60,000 nt of DNA from Phenylobacterium deserti (lineage in GTDB: Bacteria > Pseudomonadota > Alphaproteobacteria > Caulobacterales > Caulobacteraceae): the NCBI GenBank assembly GCA_945883235.1, contig CAMCXF010000013.1:1-60000 (forward strand), in the 5' to 3' direction. The position numbers and the translations under genes are program-made. This document shows, piece by piece, positions 9,218 through 18,550 of the stretch; the first letter of the stretch is position 1; each line of letters starts with the position of its first letter. The notes beneath the pieces are model-generated. The model was given only the letters and a program-made list of their open reading frames with translations. It was not told the DNA's origin and made no database searches.

Positions 9218-11560
9218 ATGTGCCCGACCCCCTTGTTGCCGACCGACCACGAAGCGCATGCTGATCCGGGCGCTGGGGTGATCGATCCTGTCTGCGGGAT
9301 GGCTGTTGATCCCTTGAGGTCGGCGCACCACACCGAACATGCCGGGCGGACCTTTCACTTCTGCTCAGCCGGCTGTCGCACCCGGTTCATCGGCGATCCT
9401 GAGCCCTACCTCACGGAGCAGCCCACGCCGCCGGCACCGACGCCTGCCGGGACCATCTACACCTGCCCCATGCATCCTGAAATCCGCCAGGCGGGACCCG
9501 GCAGTTGTCCGATCTGCGGGATGGCGCTGGAGCCGGAGGTGTTTTCCGCCGACGCAGGTCCCGATCCCGAGCTGGTGGATATGACCCGTCGGTTCTGGAT
9601 TGCGCTGGCCCTGACCGTACCGGTTTTTGTGCTTGAGATGGGCAGTCACGCCTTCAATATGCACCAGTTCATATCGCCCGTCCTGTCCGGCTGGATTCAG
9701 GCCGCTTTGGCAACGCCGGTCGTCCTGTGGGCCGGTGCTCCGTTCTTCGCGCGTGGCTGGACGTCCCTGAAGACGCGCCATCTCAACATGTTCACCCTGA
9801 TCGCCCTGGGGGTCGGCGTCGCGTGGATCTACAGCCTTGTGGCGCTGCTGGCGCCGGGAGTTTTCCCTGCGGCGTTCCGTGGCGATGGCGGGACGGTGGC
9901 GATCTATTTCGAGGCCGCCGCCGTGATCACCGTGCTGGTGTTGCTGGGTCAAGTGCTGGAGCTACGGGCAAGGGCCCAGACGTCCGGTGCGATCCGGGCG
10001 TTGATGGACCTGTCACCCAGGACCGCACGCCGAGTGAAGGTCGACGGAACCGACGAAGAGGTGGGCCTGGATCAGGTCCAGGTTGGTGACCGCCTGCGGG
10101 TGCGGCCGGGCGAACAGGTGCCCACCGATGGCGTGCTGCTGGAAGGCCGCGTGGCCATCGACGAATCCATGCTGACCGGCGAATCCATGCCGGTGACCAA
10201 GACAGTGGGCGATGCTGTGGTGGGCGGGTCACTGAACACAACCGGCTCGTTTGTCATGCGCGCGGACAGGGTCGGTGCCGAGACCCTGTTATCACGTATT
10301 GTGCAGATGGTGGCCCAGGCGCAGCGGAGTCGCGCGCCGATCCAGCGGCTGGCCGATCAGGTTTCGGGCTGGTTCGTGCCGGCGGTGCTGGCGGCGGCTG
10401 TGGCGGCTTTCGCGGTCTGGGCTTTGGTGGGGCCGGAGCCGCGATTGGCCTATGGGCTGGTGGCGGCGGTGTCAGTGTTGATCATCGCGTGTCCCTGCGC
10501 GCTGGGCCTGGCGACGCCCATGTCGATTATGGTGGGCGTCGGCCGGGGCGCGCAGGCCGGTGTGCTGATCCGCGACGCTGCAGCCCTGGAGCGGCTGGAA
10601 AAGATCGACACCCTGATCGTCGACAAGACCGGCACCTTGACCGAAGGGCGTCCGGCGGTGACCGCGATCCGGCCTGCGGCGGGGTTTGATGAGGCTGGAC
10701 TGTTGCGGCTGGCGGCAAGCCTTGAGCGGGGTAGTGAACACCCGTTGGCCGCCGCGATCCTCAGGGCCGCGAGTGATCGCGGCCTGACCTTGCTGGAACC
10801 TACTGCCTTCGACTCGCCGGTGGGCAAGGGCGTGGTGGGCGAGGTGGATGCCCAGCGCGTGGTGCTGGGGTCGGGGCCGTTCCTGGCCGAGCAGGGGATT
10901 GATGTCGCGGGGCTCGACGCTGAGGCCGAGACACTTCGCCGCGATGGCGCGACCGCGATCTTCGCCGGGGTGGATGGTGCTGCGGCTGGCGTGTTCGCCA
11001 TTGCTGACCCCATCAAGGCCACTTCAGCGGAAGCTGTGCGCCTGTTGCAGGCCGATGGCGTCCGGCTGGTGATGATGACCGGCGACAACAGGACCACGGC
11101 GTTGGCCGTGCCGCGGCAACTGGGGATCGAGGACGTCGAGGCTGAGGTGTTGCCGCAGGACAAGGCTGCTGTGGTCGAGCGGCTACGCGGGGAAGGGCGC
11201 GCCGTCGCCATGGCCGGCGACGGGGTGAACGACGCTCCGGCCCTTGCCGCCGCCGACGTCGGGATTGCCATGGGAGCGGGTGCCGACGTGGCCAAGGAAA
11301 GCGCGGGCGTGACGCTGTTGTCCGGCGACCTGTTGGGACTCGTAAAGGCACGGCGACTGTCAAAGGCAGTGATGGGCAACATCCGTCAAAATCTGGTCTT
11401 CGCCTTCGTCTACAATGTTGCTGGTGTGCCACTGGCGGCGGGCTTGCTCTATCCGGCGTTTGGCCTGCTGTTGTCGCCCCAGGTTGCCGCCGCCGCCATG
11501 GCGCTGTCATCGGTGAGCGTGATCGGCAACGCGTTGCGGCTGAGGGGCCTGAAGCTGTAG
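9218..11560 (+). CDS. copA: Copper-exporting P1B-type ATPase with YHS and HMBD domains
   Basis: 780 residues. The N-terminus has a YHS metal-binding domain (about 20-65, DPVCGM and FCSAGC) and a heavy-metal-binding domain (about 80-107, [20 protein letters not shown]) instead of HMA repeats. The ATPase core has TGES at 320-323, the membrane CPC site at 425-427, phosphorylated D469 in DKTGT, the SEHP loop at 506-509 and [12 protein letters not shown] and MALSS in the last helices are the P1B-1 signature for Cu(I)/Ag(I). It should pump copper out of the cytoplasm. A CGGAG ribosome site sits 8 bases before ATG 9218. No copper regulator is visible nearby. Confidence 0.93.
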   Translation: MCPTPLLPTDHEAHADPGAGVIDPVCGMAVDPLRSAHHTEHAGRTFHFCSAGCRTRFIGDPEPYLTEQPTPPAPTPAGTIYTCPMHPEIRQAGPGSCPICGMALEPEVFSADAGPDPELVDMTRRFWIALALTVPVFVLEMGSHAFNMHQFISPVLSGWIQAALATPVVLWAGAPFFARGWTSLKTRHLNMFTLIALGVGVAWIYSLVALLAPGVFPAAFRGDGGTVAIYFEAAAVITVLVLLGQVLELRARAQTSGAIRALMDLSPRTARRVKVDGTDEEVGLDQVQVGDRLRVRPGEQVPTDGVLLEGRVAIDESMLTGESMPVTKTVGDAVVGGSLNTTGSFVMRADRVGAETLLSRIVQMVAQAQRSRAPIQRLADQVSGWFVPAVLAAAVAAFAVWALVGPEPRLAYGLVAAVSVLIIACPCALGLATPMSIMVGVGRGAQAGVLIRDAAALERLEKIDTLIVDKTGTLTEGRPAVTAIRPAAGFDEAGLLRLAASLERGSEHPLAAAILRAASDRGLTLLEPTAFDSPVGKGVVGEVDAQRVVLGSGPFLAEQGIDVAGLDAEAETLRRDGATAIFAGVDGAAAGVFAIADPIKATSAEAVRLLQADGVRLVMMTGDNRTTALAVPRQLGIEDVEAEVLPQDKAAVVERLRGEGRAVAMAGDGVNDAPALAAADVGIAMGAGADVAKESAGVTLLSGDLLGLVKARRLSKAVMGNIRQNLVFAFVYNVAGVPLAAGLLYPAFGLLLSPQVAAAAMALSSVSVIGNALRLRGLKL

Positions 11561-11624
11561 GTCGAGGCCGGGTGAAACGCTATGGTCGGGCTTTGCGACC
11601 GAGTCGGACCTTCGAAAAGCCAGT

Positions 11625-13064
11625 ATGTCGTCTGAAGAGCCCGTCATAGACCTCCCGCCGGCGACCCAACGCTCGCAAGTGAATGAGCGGCGGTTGATTG
11701 ACGGGCCTGTGGCCTCGACGCTGGTCCGGTTCGGCATGCCGTTGCTGGCGACCAACACCCTGATGGCATTGTCGGGAAGCTGGGGGGCGGTCTGGACCAG
11801 CCATGCGCTGGGTCCGAACGCGCTCACCGCCGTGGTCAACGCCAATCTGTTCATGTGGATGCTGACCGGCAGCGTCATGGGCGTGGGCTCTGCGGCGGGC
11901 ATCGCCATAGGCCAGGCGCTGGGTCACGGCGACCACGATGTGGTCAAGCGCCTGACCGGCAACTCGATCACGTTTGCATTGGGTACCTCGCTGCTCGCCG
12001 GTGTGCTGGGTTTTGTGTTCGCGCCGAACCTGCTGGATCTGATCCACTTGCCACCGGCGGCGCGGGACATGGCGATCGACTATCTGAGGTTCACCTGTGT
12101 CTCGATGCCGCCGGTGTTCACCTTCTCCTTCCTGATGATGATGCTGCGCGGGGTGGGAGATGCCCGGACCCCGTTCCGGTTTTCCCTGATCGCGATCGGG
12201 CTGGGTCTGTTCCTGACTCCGACGCTGCTGCTGGGCAGCTTCGGGTTTCCGAAGCTGGGGATTGCAGGTGTCGCGATCGGCGGGGTCATTGCCTATAGCG
12301 CGGCGTTGCTGGCCCTGGTGGGGTACCTCTATGGCCGTCGCCATCCTCTGGCGCTGCGGCGCGAGGACCTGCATCATTTCAAGCCGGACCTGGCCCTGTT
12401 GCGGATGCTGGTGACCAAGGGCGCGCCAATGGCGGCCGAGAATATCATCGTGCAGGGAGCTTATTTCGTCCTGCTCTCGCTCGTGAACGCCCAGGGCGCC
12501 GCGACAGCCTCAGCGTACGCCGCCGCCGCCCAGCTTTGGGGTTATGTGCAGATGCCGTCGGGTGCGATCGCGCAGTCGATGTCAGCGATGGCCGCGATCT
12601 GCATCGGCGCGGGGCGTTGGGATCGGATCGGGAAGATCGCCTGGCAAGGTTGCCTCGTGGCGGTCGGCTTCACACTGCTGGCTGCTGTTATCGTCTATGG
12701 ACTGGGAGACCTGCCACTCAAGCTGTTCCTGCCCGACGGCGGTGACTCGCTGAGGATCGCCCGCGATATCAATGAGATCGTCCTTTGGGGCTGGATATTC
12801 CTGGCTGTGACCAACGGCCTTTCGGCGATGGTGCGCGCCAATTCGGCCATGCTGGCACCGACCCTGATCTATGCCACCACCATGTGGATCATGCGGGTGC
12901 CGTTCGCCCTGACCCTGCTGCCGGTGCTGGGCGCGGCGGCGATCTGGTGGAGCTTTCCCCTCGGGACCGTCGGGTCCGCCATGCTGGCCCTGATCTATTT
13001 CCGCTGGGGCGGATGGCGCAAGAACAAGCTGATGGTTGCCGCCGTCATTAGCGGGAAGGCCTAG
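11625..13064 (+). CDS. MATE family efflux transporter
   Basis: 479 residues with about 12 hydrophobic segments in two homologous halves (STLVRFGMPLLATNTLMAL in the first, LRMLVTKGAPMAAENIIVQG in the second), as in NorM-like MATE proteins. It would export cationic or amphiphilic compounds in exchange for sodium or protons across the inner membrane. It follows copA by 64 bases on the same strand, so co-transcription is possible, but a functional link is not shown. It converges on the family A gene, 10 bases apart. Confidence 0.93.
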   Translation: MSSEEPVIDLPPATQRSQVNERRLIDGPVASTLVRFGMPLLATNTLMALSGSWGAVWTSHALGPNALTAVVNANLFMWMLTGSVMGVGSAAGIAIGQALGHGDHDVVKRLTGNSITFALGTSLLAGVLGFVFAPNLLDLIHLPPAARDMAIDYLRFTCVSMPPVFTFSFLMMMLRGVGDARTPFRFSLIAIGLGLFLTPTLLLGSFGFPKLGIAGVAIGGVIAYSAALLALVGYLYGRRHPLALRREDLHHFKPDLALLRMLVTKGAPMAAENIIVQGAYFVLLSLVNAQGAATASAYAAAAQLWGYVQMPSGAIAQSMSAMAAICIGAGRWDRIGKIAWQGCLVAVGFTLLAAVIVYGLGDLPLKLFLPDGGDSLRIARDINEIVLWGWIFLAVTNGLSAMVRANSAMLAPTLIYATTMWIMRVPFALTLLPVLGAAAIWWSFPLGTVGSAMLALIYFRWGGWRKNKLMVAAVISGKA

Positions 13065-13074
13065 AGCACGACAG

Positions 13075-14142
13075 CTATTCGCCGCCTTCCTCCTTCACCG
13101 CGCCGCGATTGCCTTCCATTTCCCGGCCTTGGCGCTCTTCCTCGCGCGCACCGGCCAGAATGCCGTGCAGCGCGTAGTTGCCTTCATGGCAGGCGTACTC
13201 ATAGACTGACTCGTCGGAGACATTGAGCGCCTGCTCGCCTTTGACGGGTTCGGTAAATGTCGCGGGATCAATCACTTCGAACGCGTACTTGATCTGTTGC
13301 GGCGAGATGCGGGTGAAGTATTCGATCACCTTCATGTTCTCGGTGGCACCCCGGAATGTCTGGTCGCGGCGGAAGTTGGTGGTCTCGACGACCAGGGTGT
13401 CGCCGTCCCAGTGGCCGATAGAATCGCCCATCCAAAGGCGAACGTTGGCAGGCGGGTGCTGACCACCCAGGCGGACGATGCGGGTGTCATGCACCATCTC
13501 GACCTGGATCATTACCTCAGTACCGGTCTGGGCGATTTGATAGTGATTGTTGTACAGGACCGGCAGCATCGGCGGTCCCGACGTCGAGCCAAATCCGACC
13601 AGGCAACGCTCGCCCAGGGGCCGGCGTTCCGGGCCATCAAAATTGCCAAGTCGCGCGTTGCCGAAGGCGGCCCGCTGGCGCGCCACGGCGGCCTCGTTCA
13701 GCGGCAAACGGCCATTCTTCGGCGCCACCAGGATCGAGGATCGTGCCTCGCCGCCGATACGGATCACCTTGGTGCCGGGTGCCACCCAGAAAGCGTTGTA
13801 GCCGCAGGCCGGACCGCTCACGCCGTCGCCGCAGGTGGGCAGATCATCAACGCCCGTCTTCTGGTCGGTGGGTCGGCCCGCGACGTCCATGGCCTTGGCC
13901 GTCACGCCTTCGATCCGACGCGCCTCATCTTCCGACAGGACCAGCCGCTCGCCAAACCGGGGATCACGCTCCAGTCGCGTGATGGTCGCGTTGGTCCAGA
14001 CGCCCGAAAGGTCGGGCTGGCCCCACACGTTGCGAGGCGCTGTCCATGCAGACGACTTTGCGGCGGGGCTGGCAACTTGAGCCACGGCCGGCAGGGCCAC
14101 GACAAGACACGCGGTAGCGAGCACAAGGGCACGAAGGGTCAT
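13075..14142 (-). CDS. Secreted protein of unknown function (family A, paralogue 2)
   Basis: 355 residues with a signal peptide ending near AVA-Q. It repeats the plan of the genes at 1021 and 14221: WTAPRNVWGQPDLSGVWTNATITRLE, then LGERCLVGFGSTSGPPMLP, YNNHYQI, VEMVHDTRIVRL, WMGDSIGHWDGDTLVVETTN and YEYACHEGNYALHGIL. The strong conservation of acidic, His and Trp residues suggests an enzyme or ligand-binding protein in the periplasm, but no activity is known to me. It lies 78 bases downstream of paralogue 3 in the same direction, so the pair looks like a local duplication. Confidence 0.85.
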   Translation of the reverse strand: MTLRALVLATACLVVALPAVAQVASPAAKSSAWTAPRNVWGQPDLSGVWTNATITRLERDPRFGERLVLSEDEARRIEGVTAKAMDVAGRPTDQKTGVDDLPTCGDGVSGPACGYNAFWVAPGTKVIRIGGEARSSILVAPKNGRLPLNEAAVARQRAAFGNARLGNFDGPERRPLGERCLVGFGSTSGPPMLPVLYNNHYQIAQTGTEVMIQVEMVHDTRIVRLGGQHPPANVRLWMGDSIGHWDGDTLVVETTNFRRDQTFRGATENMKVIEYFTRISPQQIKYAFEVIDPATFTEPVKGEQALNVSDESVYEYACHEGNYALHGILAGAREEERQGREMEGNRGAVKEEGGE

Positions 14143-14220
14143 TTCAAGTCTCCCGGCAGACCGGATATTCCAATCCGTTGGCGCGCAGGATAGGCCGGTT
14201 CTGCAAAACAGGAAGGGGCT

Positions 14221-15264
14221 TCAATTCGCGCCCTCTTCGCGGACCTCACCGCGCGCACCTTCGATTGCGCGACCGCCCCTTTCTGCCTCGCGCGCGCCAG
14301 CGAGAATGCCCTCCATGGCGTAGTTGCCCTCGTGACAGGCGTATTCGTACATCGGCCCCTTGGTCGCGTTGAAGGCCACCTCGCCCGAGAAGGGTTGATC
14401 GTAGGTCGCCGGGTCATCGACGGTGAAGCGATAGGCAATCTTGTTTGCGCCGATGCGCGTGAGCCATTCGGTCACCTTCTGGCCCTCGGCGCTGCCACGC
14501 AGGCCCTGTTCGGGACGCATGTTGATGGTCTCGATCACCAGGGTGTCGCCCTCCCAACGGCCGATCGAGTCGCCCATCCAGGTTTTGAGTCCCGCCGGAT
14601 GATGCCGGCTGTTGAGCCGGACGATGCGGGTGTCGTGGACCATCTCCACCTCGATCAGCACCGCGTCCGCTGTCTGCACGATCTGGTAGGTGTTGTTGTA
14701 CATCAGCGGCAGCATGGGCGGTCCGGCCGACGAGCCGAACGACAACAGGCACCGCTCGCCCAGGCCGCGCTTTTCCGGCCCGTCGTAGTTGCCGCCGGCC
14801 TCGGCCCGGGCGCGGCGCTTGGCCTGGCCAGCCTTGCTGAGGAACGGAAACTGGCCGTTGGCGGGTGACGTCAGGATCGAAGCGCGTTTCTCGCCATTCA
14901 GGTCGATGACGTTGGTGCCGGGGTCTTTCCAACCCTGATTGTAGCCGCAATTGAAACCGGAGAGGCCGTCAGCACCGCAATCAGCGTTTTTCAGGTCAGT
15001 GACCCTTAGATCCGGCGGGGTCGGTTCGTCGGCGCGGGCGATCTGGGCGGCGTTGGCCTGTTCCTGGGCAGCTGCTTCCTCGCGGGTCAGGACATTGCGT
15101 TCGCCGAATTTCGCGGGGCGGGTCAGCGGCGTGATAGTGGCGTTGGTCCAGACGCCTTGCAAGTCGGGTTGGCCCAACGCGGTGCGCGGGGCCTTATAGG
15201 TCTGCGCCCAGGCAGGTGGGGAAATCAGCGCGGCCAGCGCCAACACCGCAATACGTAACATCAT
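14221..15264 (-). CDS. Secreted protein of unknown function (family A, paralogue 3)
   Basis: 347 residues with a signal peptide ending near AWA-Q. The family motifs are all present: YKAPRTALGQPDLQGVWTNATITPL, LGERCLLSFGSSAGPPMLP, YNNTYQI, WMGDSIGRWEGDTLVIETIN, YEYACHEGNYAMEGIL. It is closest in wording to paralogue 2 (VEMVHDTRIVRLNSRHHPAG against VEMVHDTRIVRLGGQHPPAN), supporting tandem duplication. The start is the first of two adjacent ATGs (15264 and 15261), 9 bases after GGGAGG; a longer frame from 15486 would run into the hexosaminidase gene and is rejected. Confidence 0.86.
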   Translation of the reverse strand: MMLRIAVLALAALISPPAWAQTYKAPRTALGQPDLQGVWTNATITPLTRPAKFGERNVLTREEAAAQEQANAAQIARADEPTPPDLRVTDLKNADCGADGLSGFNCGYNQGWKDPGTNVIDLNGEKRASILTSPANGQFPFLSKAGQAKRRARAEAGGNYDGPEKRGLGERCLLSFGSSAGPPMLPLMYNNTYQIVQTADAVLIEVEMVHDTRIVRLNSRHHPAGLKTWMGDSIGRWEGDTLVIETINMRPEQGLRGSAEGQKVTEWLTRIGANKIAYRFTVDDPATYDQPFSGEVAFNATKGPMYEYACHEGNYAMEGILAGAREAERGGRAIEGARGEVREEGAN

Positions 15265-15361
15265 CTGGAATTGCCTCCCGACAAACCGGTTCTTCGAGAC
15301 CGTTGCCGCGAGAATAGCCCTGCCGCGCGAAACGAAAAGAGGCGATGCAGCGACCGCGCCG

Positions 15362-16429
15362 CTACTGGGTCTGCAGTTCACCGGCCTCGATGTCGAATGC
15401 ACCGTCCAGCCAGGCCACGATCTCGCGCGCCGCCGGATGGTCGAACGCGGCGAAGCGGGTGCGCAGGCGCGCTTTACGCTCGTCATCCAGGCCTTTCAGG
15501 CCGGTGTCTTCCAGTAATAGCAGGGTGCGTTCGACCGCGTCGGCGAGGTCCGGCCCCAGCACAGCCGCCGCGGCACGACGGAAAGCGGCGAGGTATTCGT
15601 AGGTCTCCCCCCGGGCGTAGCTCTCGGCCAGCGTAAGTGCGGGGATGCGCGAGAGCACCGCCTGTGAGGCCGGGTTAACGGCGTGGCCGGAGATATGCGC
15701 CGCGATGCTGGCGGGGCGGCCGGTGAAGGCGCGAAGGTGCAGGTGCTGGCTCATCCGGGGGCCATCGTTGACGGGATAGTTGTCCCAGAGGAACGGCTTG
15801 CGGCGCATCTGTTCGGCCACCCGCGCCAGATGACCGGGGGAATACTCGCGGCTGCAAACCTCCTCGCCGGTCCACATCAGCTGGATGGGCGGATCGAGGC
15901 CCGCGCCGAGGTCTTCCAGATAGTGGGCGGGTCGTTGGCCGAAGACACGGTCGAGCACCGGGTCATCGGTATAATAACTGGGGCAGACGATCAGGCGCGA
16001 GGCTGTGGTCCGCCCGGCGATCCAATGAACGATTTCGATCTGGCGCGCGGCCAGGTCGGGCAGGTCGCCCTTCATGTCGTCGAAGAACACGCCGAGGTCA
16101 GCCAGTCCCAGGCCGTCGAGCTGGGCCAGCTTGGCGGCGAGAGCGTCCTTGGCGGCCGCATCGAAGCCAAGGAATAGCTCATAGGGGCTGAGGCCCACGC
16201 CGAAGCGAACGCCCGCGTCGCGGCATACCCCGGCAAAGGTGGCCAGGGCCGCGAGGTCCGCGTCGGGAAAGGGCTCGCGCCAGCTGCGTCGCAGATAGCC
16301 GTCGGCCTTGGGGGCGTAGAGGTAGAAGCCGTATCCATGCGGTGCCAAGGCCTGGACCATCTCCGCCCGCTCAGGCCAGCTATAGGGGCGGCCAAAGAAG
16401 CCTTCGATGATTCCGAGTTCTGTCGTCAT
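15362..16429 (-). CDS. GH84 family beta-N-acetylglucosaminidase (O-GlcNAcase-like)
   Basis: 355 residues without a signal peptide. It shows the GH84 catalytic domain from the first residues: GIIEGFFGRPYSWPER, YLYAPKAD, the catalytic Asp pair D117-D118 in VFFDDM, and LWDNYPVNDG near residue 240. The family hydrolyses terminal N-acetylglucosamine by substrate-assisted catalysis, on hyaluronan, peptidoglycan fragments or O-GlcNAc proteins. This protein is short, ending in about 80 residues of helical sequence and lacking the extra domains of secreted clostridial members. A cytoplasmic role is therefore likely; the natural substrate is unknown. Divergent from the reductase gene at 16505. Confidence 0.88.
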   Translation of the reverse strand: MTTELGIIEGFFGRPYSWPERAEMVQALAPHGYGFYLYAPKADGYLRRSWREPFPDADLAALATFAGVCRDAGVRFGVGLSPYELFLGFDAAAKDALAAKLAQLDGLGLADLGVFFDDMKGDLPDLAARQIEIVHWIAGRTTASRLIVCPSYYTDDPVLDRVFGQRPAHYLEDLGAGLDPPIQLMWTGEEVCSREYSPGHLARVAEQMRRKPFLWDNYPVNDGPRMSQHLHLRAFTGRPASIAAHISGHAVNPASQAVLSRIPALTLAESYARGETYEYLAAFRRAAAAVLGPDLADAVERTLLLLEDTGLKGLDDERKARLRTRFAAFDHPAAREIVAWLDGAFDIEAGELQTQ

Positions 16430-16504
16430 GGTGCCAGACTAACCGGGGCCGTTGCGCTGACGATGTGAATTTGTAAGTTCGCCGTCGAAAAAGGAGACCA
16501 CACT

Positions 16505-17662
16505 ATGAACCCCAACGCCGAGTTCGACATCATCGTCTACGGTGCCACCGGCTATACAGGTCGCCTGGTGGCCCAGCATCTGGCGACGCGATATGGCGTC
16601 GGCGGCGAGGTCAAATGGGCCATGGCCGGGCGGTCGGCAGCCAAGCTGGCTGAGGTGCGCGACGAGATCGGTGCGCCGAAGGATACGCCGCTGGTGGTGG
16701 CCGACGCGACGGATGCGATCTCGGTCGCGGCGATGGTGAAATGCGCCAAGGCGATCATCACGACGGTCGGGCCTTATCAGCTCTATGGTTCGGACCTCGT
16801 GGCGGCCTGTGCGTCGGCGGGCACGGACTATCTGGACCTGAGTGGTGAGCCCAACTGGATGCGCCAGATGATCGACGCCCATGAGGAGAGCGCCAAGGCG
16901 TCGGGCGCGCGGATCCTGTTCTCGGTGGGCTTTGACTCGGTCCCGTTCGAGCTGGGCGTCTATTTCTGCCAGGAAACGGCCAAAGACAAATTGGGCGGGA
17001 TCGTGCCGCGCGTGAAGGGTCGCGTGCGCGGAATGCAGGGCGGCCTGTCGGGCGGCACGGCGGCCAGCGGGGTGGCCACCACGGCGGCGATCCAGAAGGA
17101 TCCGTCCATAATGGCGGTGATGATGAGCCCATTCGGCCTGACGCCCGGCTTCGAGGGACCGGCCCAGCCTGCGGGCCACGTAGCCGGCGACGACCCCGAT
17201 GTCGGGCCGGTCGCGCCTTTCATGATGGCGATCATCAACACCAAGAATGTCCACCGCTCGAACCTGCTTATGGGTCACGCCTATGGTGCGGAATTTGTCT
17301 ACGATGAGATGGTGATGGGCTCGCCTGAGTCCGGCGGGCCGGGATTCACGGATATGGCCTCACTGCCAGGCGGCATCCCGAAGCCGGGCGAAGGGCCGAC
17401 CAAGGCCGAGCGCGAGGCTGGCTTCTACGATATCCTTTTTGTCGGTATCGCCGCTGACGGGCGTCAGGTGCGGGTTTCGGTCAAGGGCGATATGGATCCG
17501 GGCTATGGCTCAACATCCAAGATGCTGGCCGAGGCGGCGATCTGCCTGGTGCGGGCGCCCGATGTGGCCGGCGGCGTCTGGACGCCGGGAGCGGCGCTGC
17601 AGGGTCGGCTGGTCGAGCGGCTGCAGGCCCATGCGGGCCTGAGTTTTGTGGTCGAGGGTTAG
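16505..17662 (+). CDS. Saccharopine dehydrogenase-like NADP-binding protein (trans-acting enoyl reductase type)
   Basis: 385 residues. The N-terminal Rossmann motif is DIIVYGATGYTGRLVAQHL, followed by WAMAGRSAAKL and the NAD-fold segment AIITTVGPYQLYGSDLV. YLDLSGEPNWMRQM and the GFDSVPFELGV stretch are typical of the family that includes mycobacterial trans-acting enoyl reductases and saccharopine dehydrogenase-like oxidoreductases. It probably reduces a lipid-linked or carbonyl substrate; which one is unknown. The start is well supported by AAGGAGA about 7 bases before ATG 16505. Confidence 0.86.
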   Translation: MNPNAEFDIIVYGATGYTGRLVAQHLATRYGVGGEVKWAMAGRSAAKLAEVRDEIGAPKDTPLVVADATDAISVAAMVKCAKAIITTVGPYQLYGSDLVAACASAGTDYLDLSGEPNWMRQMIDAHEESAKASGARILFSVGFDSVPFELGVYFCQETAKDKLGGIVPRVKGRVRGMQGGLSGGTAASGVATTAAIQKDPSIMAVMMSPFGLTPGFEGPAQPAGHVAGDDPDVGPVAPFMMAIINTKNVHRSNLLMGHAYGAEFVYDEMVMGSPESGGPGFTDMASLPGGIPKPGEGPTKAEREAGFYDILFVGIAADGRQVRVSVKGDMDPGYGSTSKMLAEAAICLVRAPDVAGGVWTPGAALQGRLVERLQAHAGLSFVVEG

Positions 17663-17728
17663 CCTTCCTCGGCCAGGACCTCGCCCAGGGCGTCGAGACG
17701 ATAAACGCGGCTACTCTGGGTCGGCATT
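17661..17728 (-). other. Possible 22-residue regulator-tail remnant
   Basis: The strand opposite the intergenic region encodes MPTQSSRVYRLDALGEVLAEEG and a stop. The RVYRLDALGEVLAEEG part resembles the end of a winged-helix regulator wing (PadR or MarR type). It may be a decayed fragment or chance. It overlaps the last 2 bases of the upstream reductase gene. Confidence 0.2.
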
Positions 17729-17821
17729 AGTGACAGCCCCAATCAGGGGAGAAGAAAATCGCCATACGTCTCCAGACTATACGATCATCGGCAAGGTGCG
17801 CCGGCGCGTCTGGAGTTGAAT

Positions 17822-18550
17822 ATGAAAGCGTTCTTGTATGCGGTGACGGCCCTGGCGCTGTCGGGCGCCGCGGCACCCGCGATGGCAGCCACGACGTTCA
17901 AGCTGGATGTCGTGGTGCGGAGTGAAGCGGGCGTCCTCTTCTCTGCGCCGATTTTTACCTTCACCAACCTGTCGACCCCTGGCGTTCAGGTTTCGGGCGT
18001 GGCCGTTTCCGATGGTCCGCCCTGGGACTGGGTTCTGAATGTCGCGGCGCCCTATGACATCGTCAATCCGACCGGCGGCACACGGACACTGCTGATCGGC
18101 GAAGAGGCGACTTTCGACACCAATAACGGCGTCACCTCCAGCATCAGCTATGGTCTGACCAGCTTTGATCCCGGCGATTTCTTCCGGTTCAGCGCCGATC
18201 CGGAGGCTTCGAACGGCGGCAGCGCCGTGATTGATATCCGGCCATTCCTGATCGGCGACACCCTGAGGATCACAGCGGGCTTCGCGGGTGGTCCGAAGCT
18301 GTCAGGAACGGATTGGACGCTTGGATATTTCAATCCGAACGGCGATCTGACAGCAGACTCCAACCAGTTCTATCGCCTGACGCTCGAGCAGACCGTCGTT
18401 CCGGAGCCATCGACCTGGGCGTTCATGATCGTGGGTTTTGGCCTGGCCGGCACGGGTCTTCGCGCCCGGCGAAGACGGCAAGCACCCGCCTTAGCGCCGG
18501 GGGTCAGGCCGCCGTCCAGCCGCCGTCCATGGACAGGTTCGCGCCGGTGA
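17822..18550 (+). CDS. PEPxxWA-CTERM sorting domain protein
   Basis: 242 residues. A signal peptide (cleavage near AMA-A) is followed by a beta-rich body with no recognised enzyme motif. Near the end is VPEPSTWAFMIVGFGLAGTGL and an RARRRR cluster: the PEPxxWA-CTERM signal, which exosortase systems of alphaproteobacteria process to deliver proteins to the cell surface or extracellular matrix. The reading frame continues about 20 residues beyond the usual Arg cluster and overlaps the convergent bdhA gene by 47 bases. The ATG at 17822 is preceded by GGAG with 6 bases spacing; a TTG two codons earlier is less likely. No exosortase gene is in the window. Confidence 0.88.
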   Translation: MKAFLYAVTALALSGAAAPAMAATTFKLDVVVRSEAGVLFSAPIFTFTNLSTPGVQVSGVAVSDGPPWDWVLNVAAPYDIVNPTGGTRTLLIGEEATFDTNNGVTSSISYGLTSFDPGDFFRFSADPEASNGGSAVIDIRPFLIGDTLRITAGFAGGPKLSGTDWTLGYFNPNGDLTADSNQFYRLTLEQTVVPEPSTWAFMIVGFGLAGTGLRARRRRQAPALAPGVRPPSSRRPWTGSRR

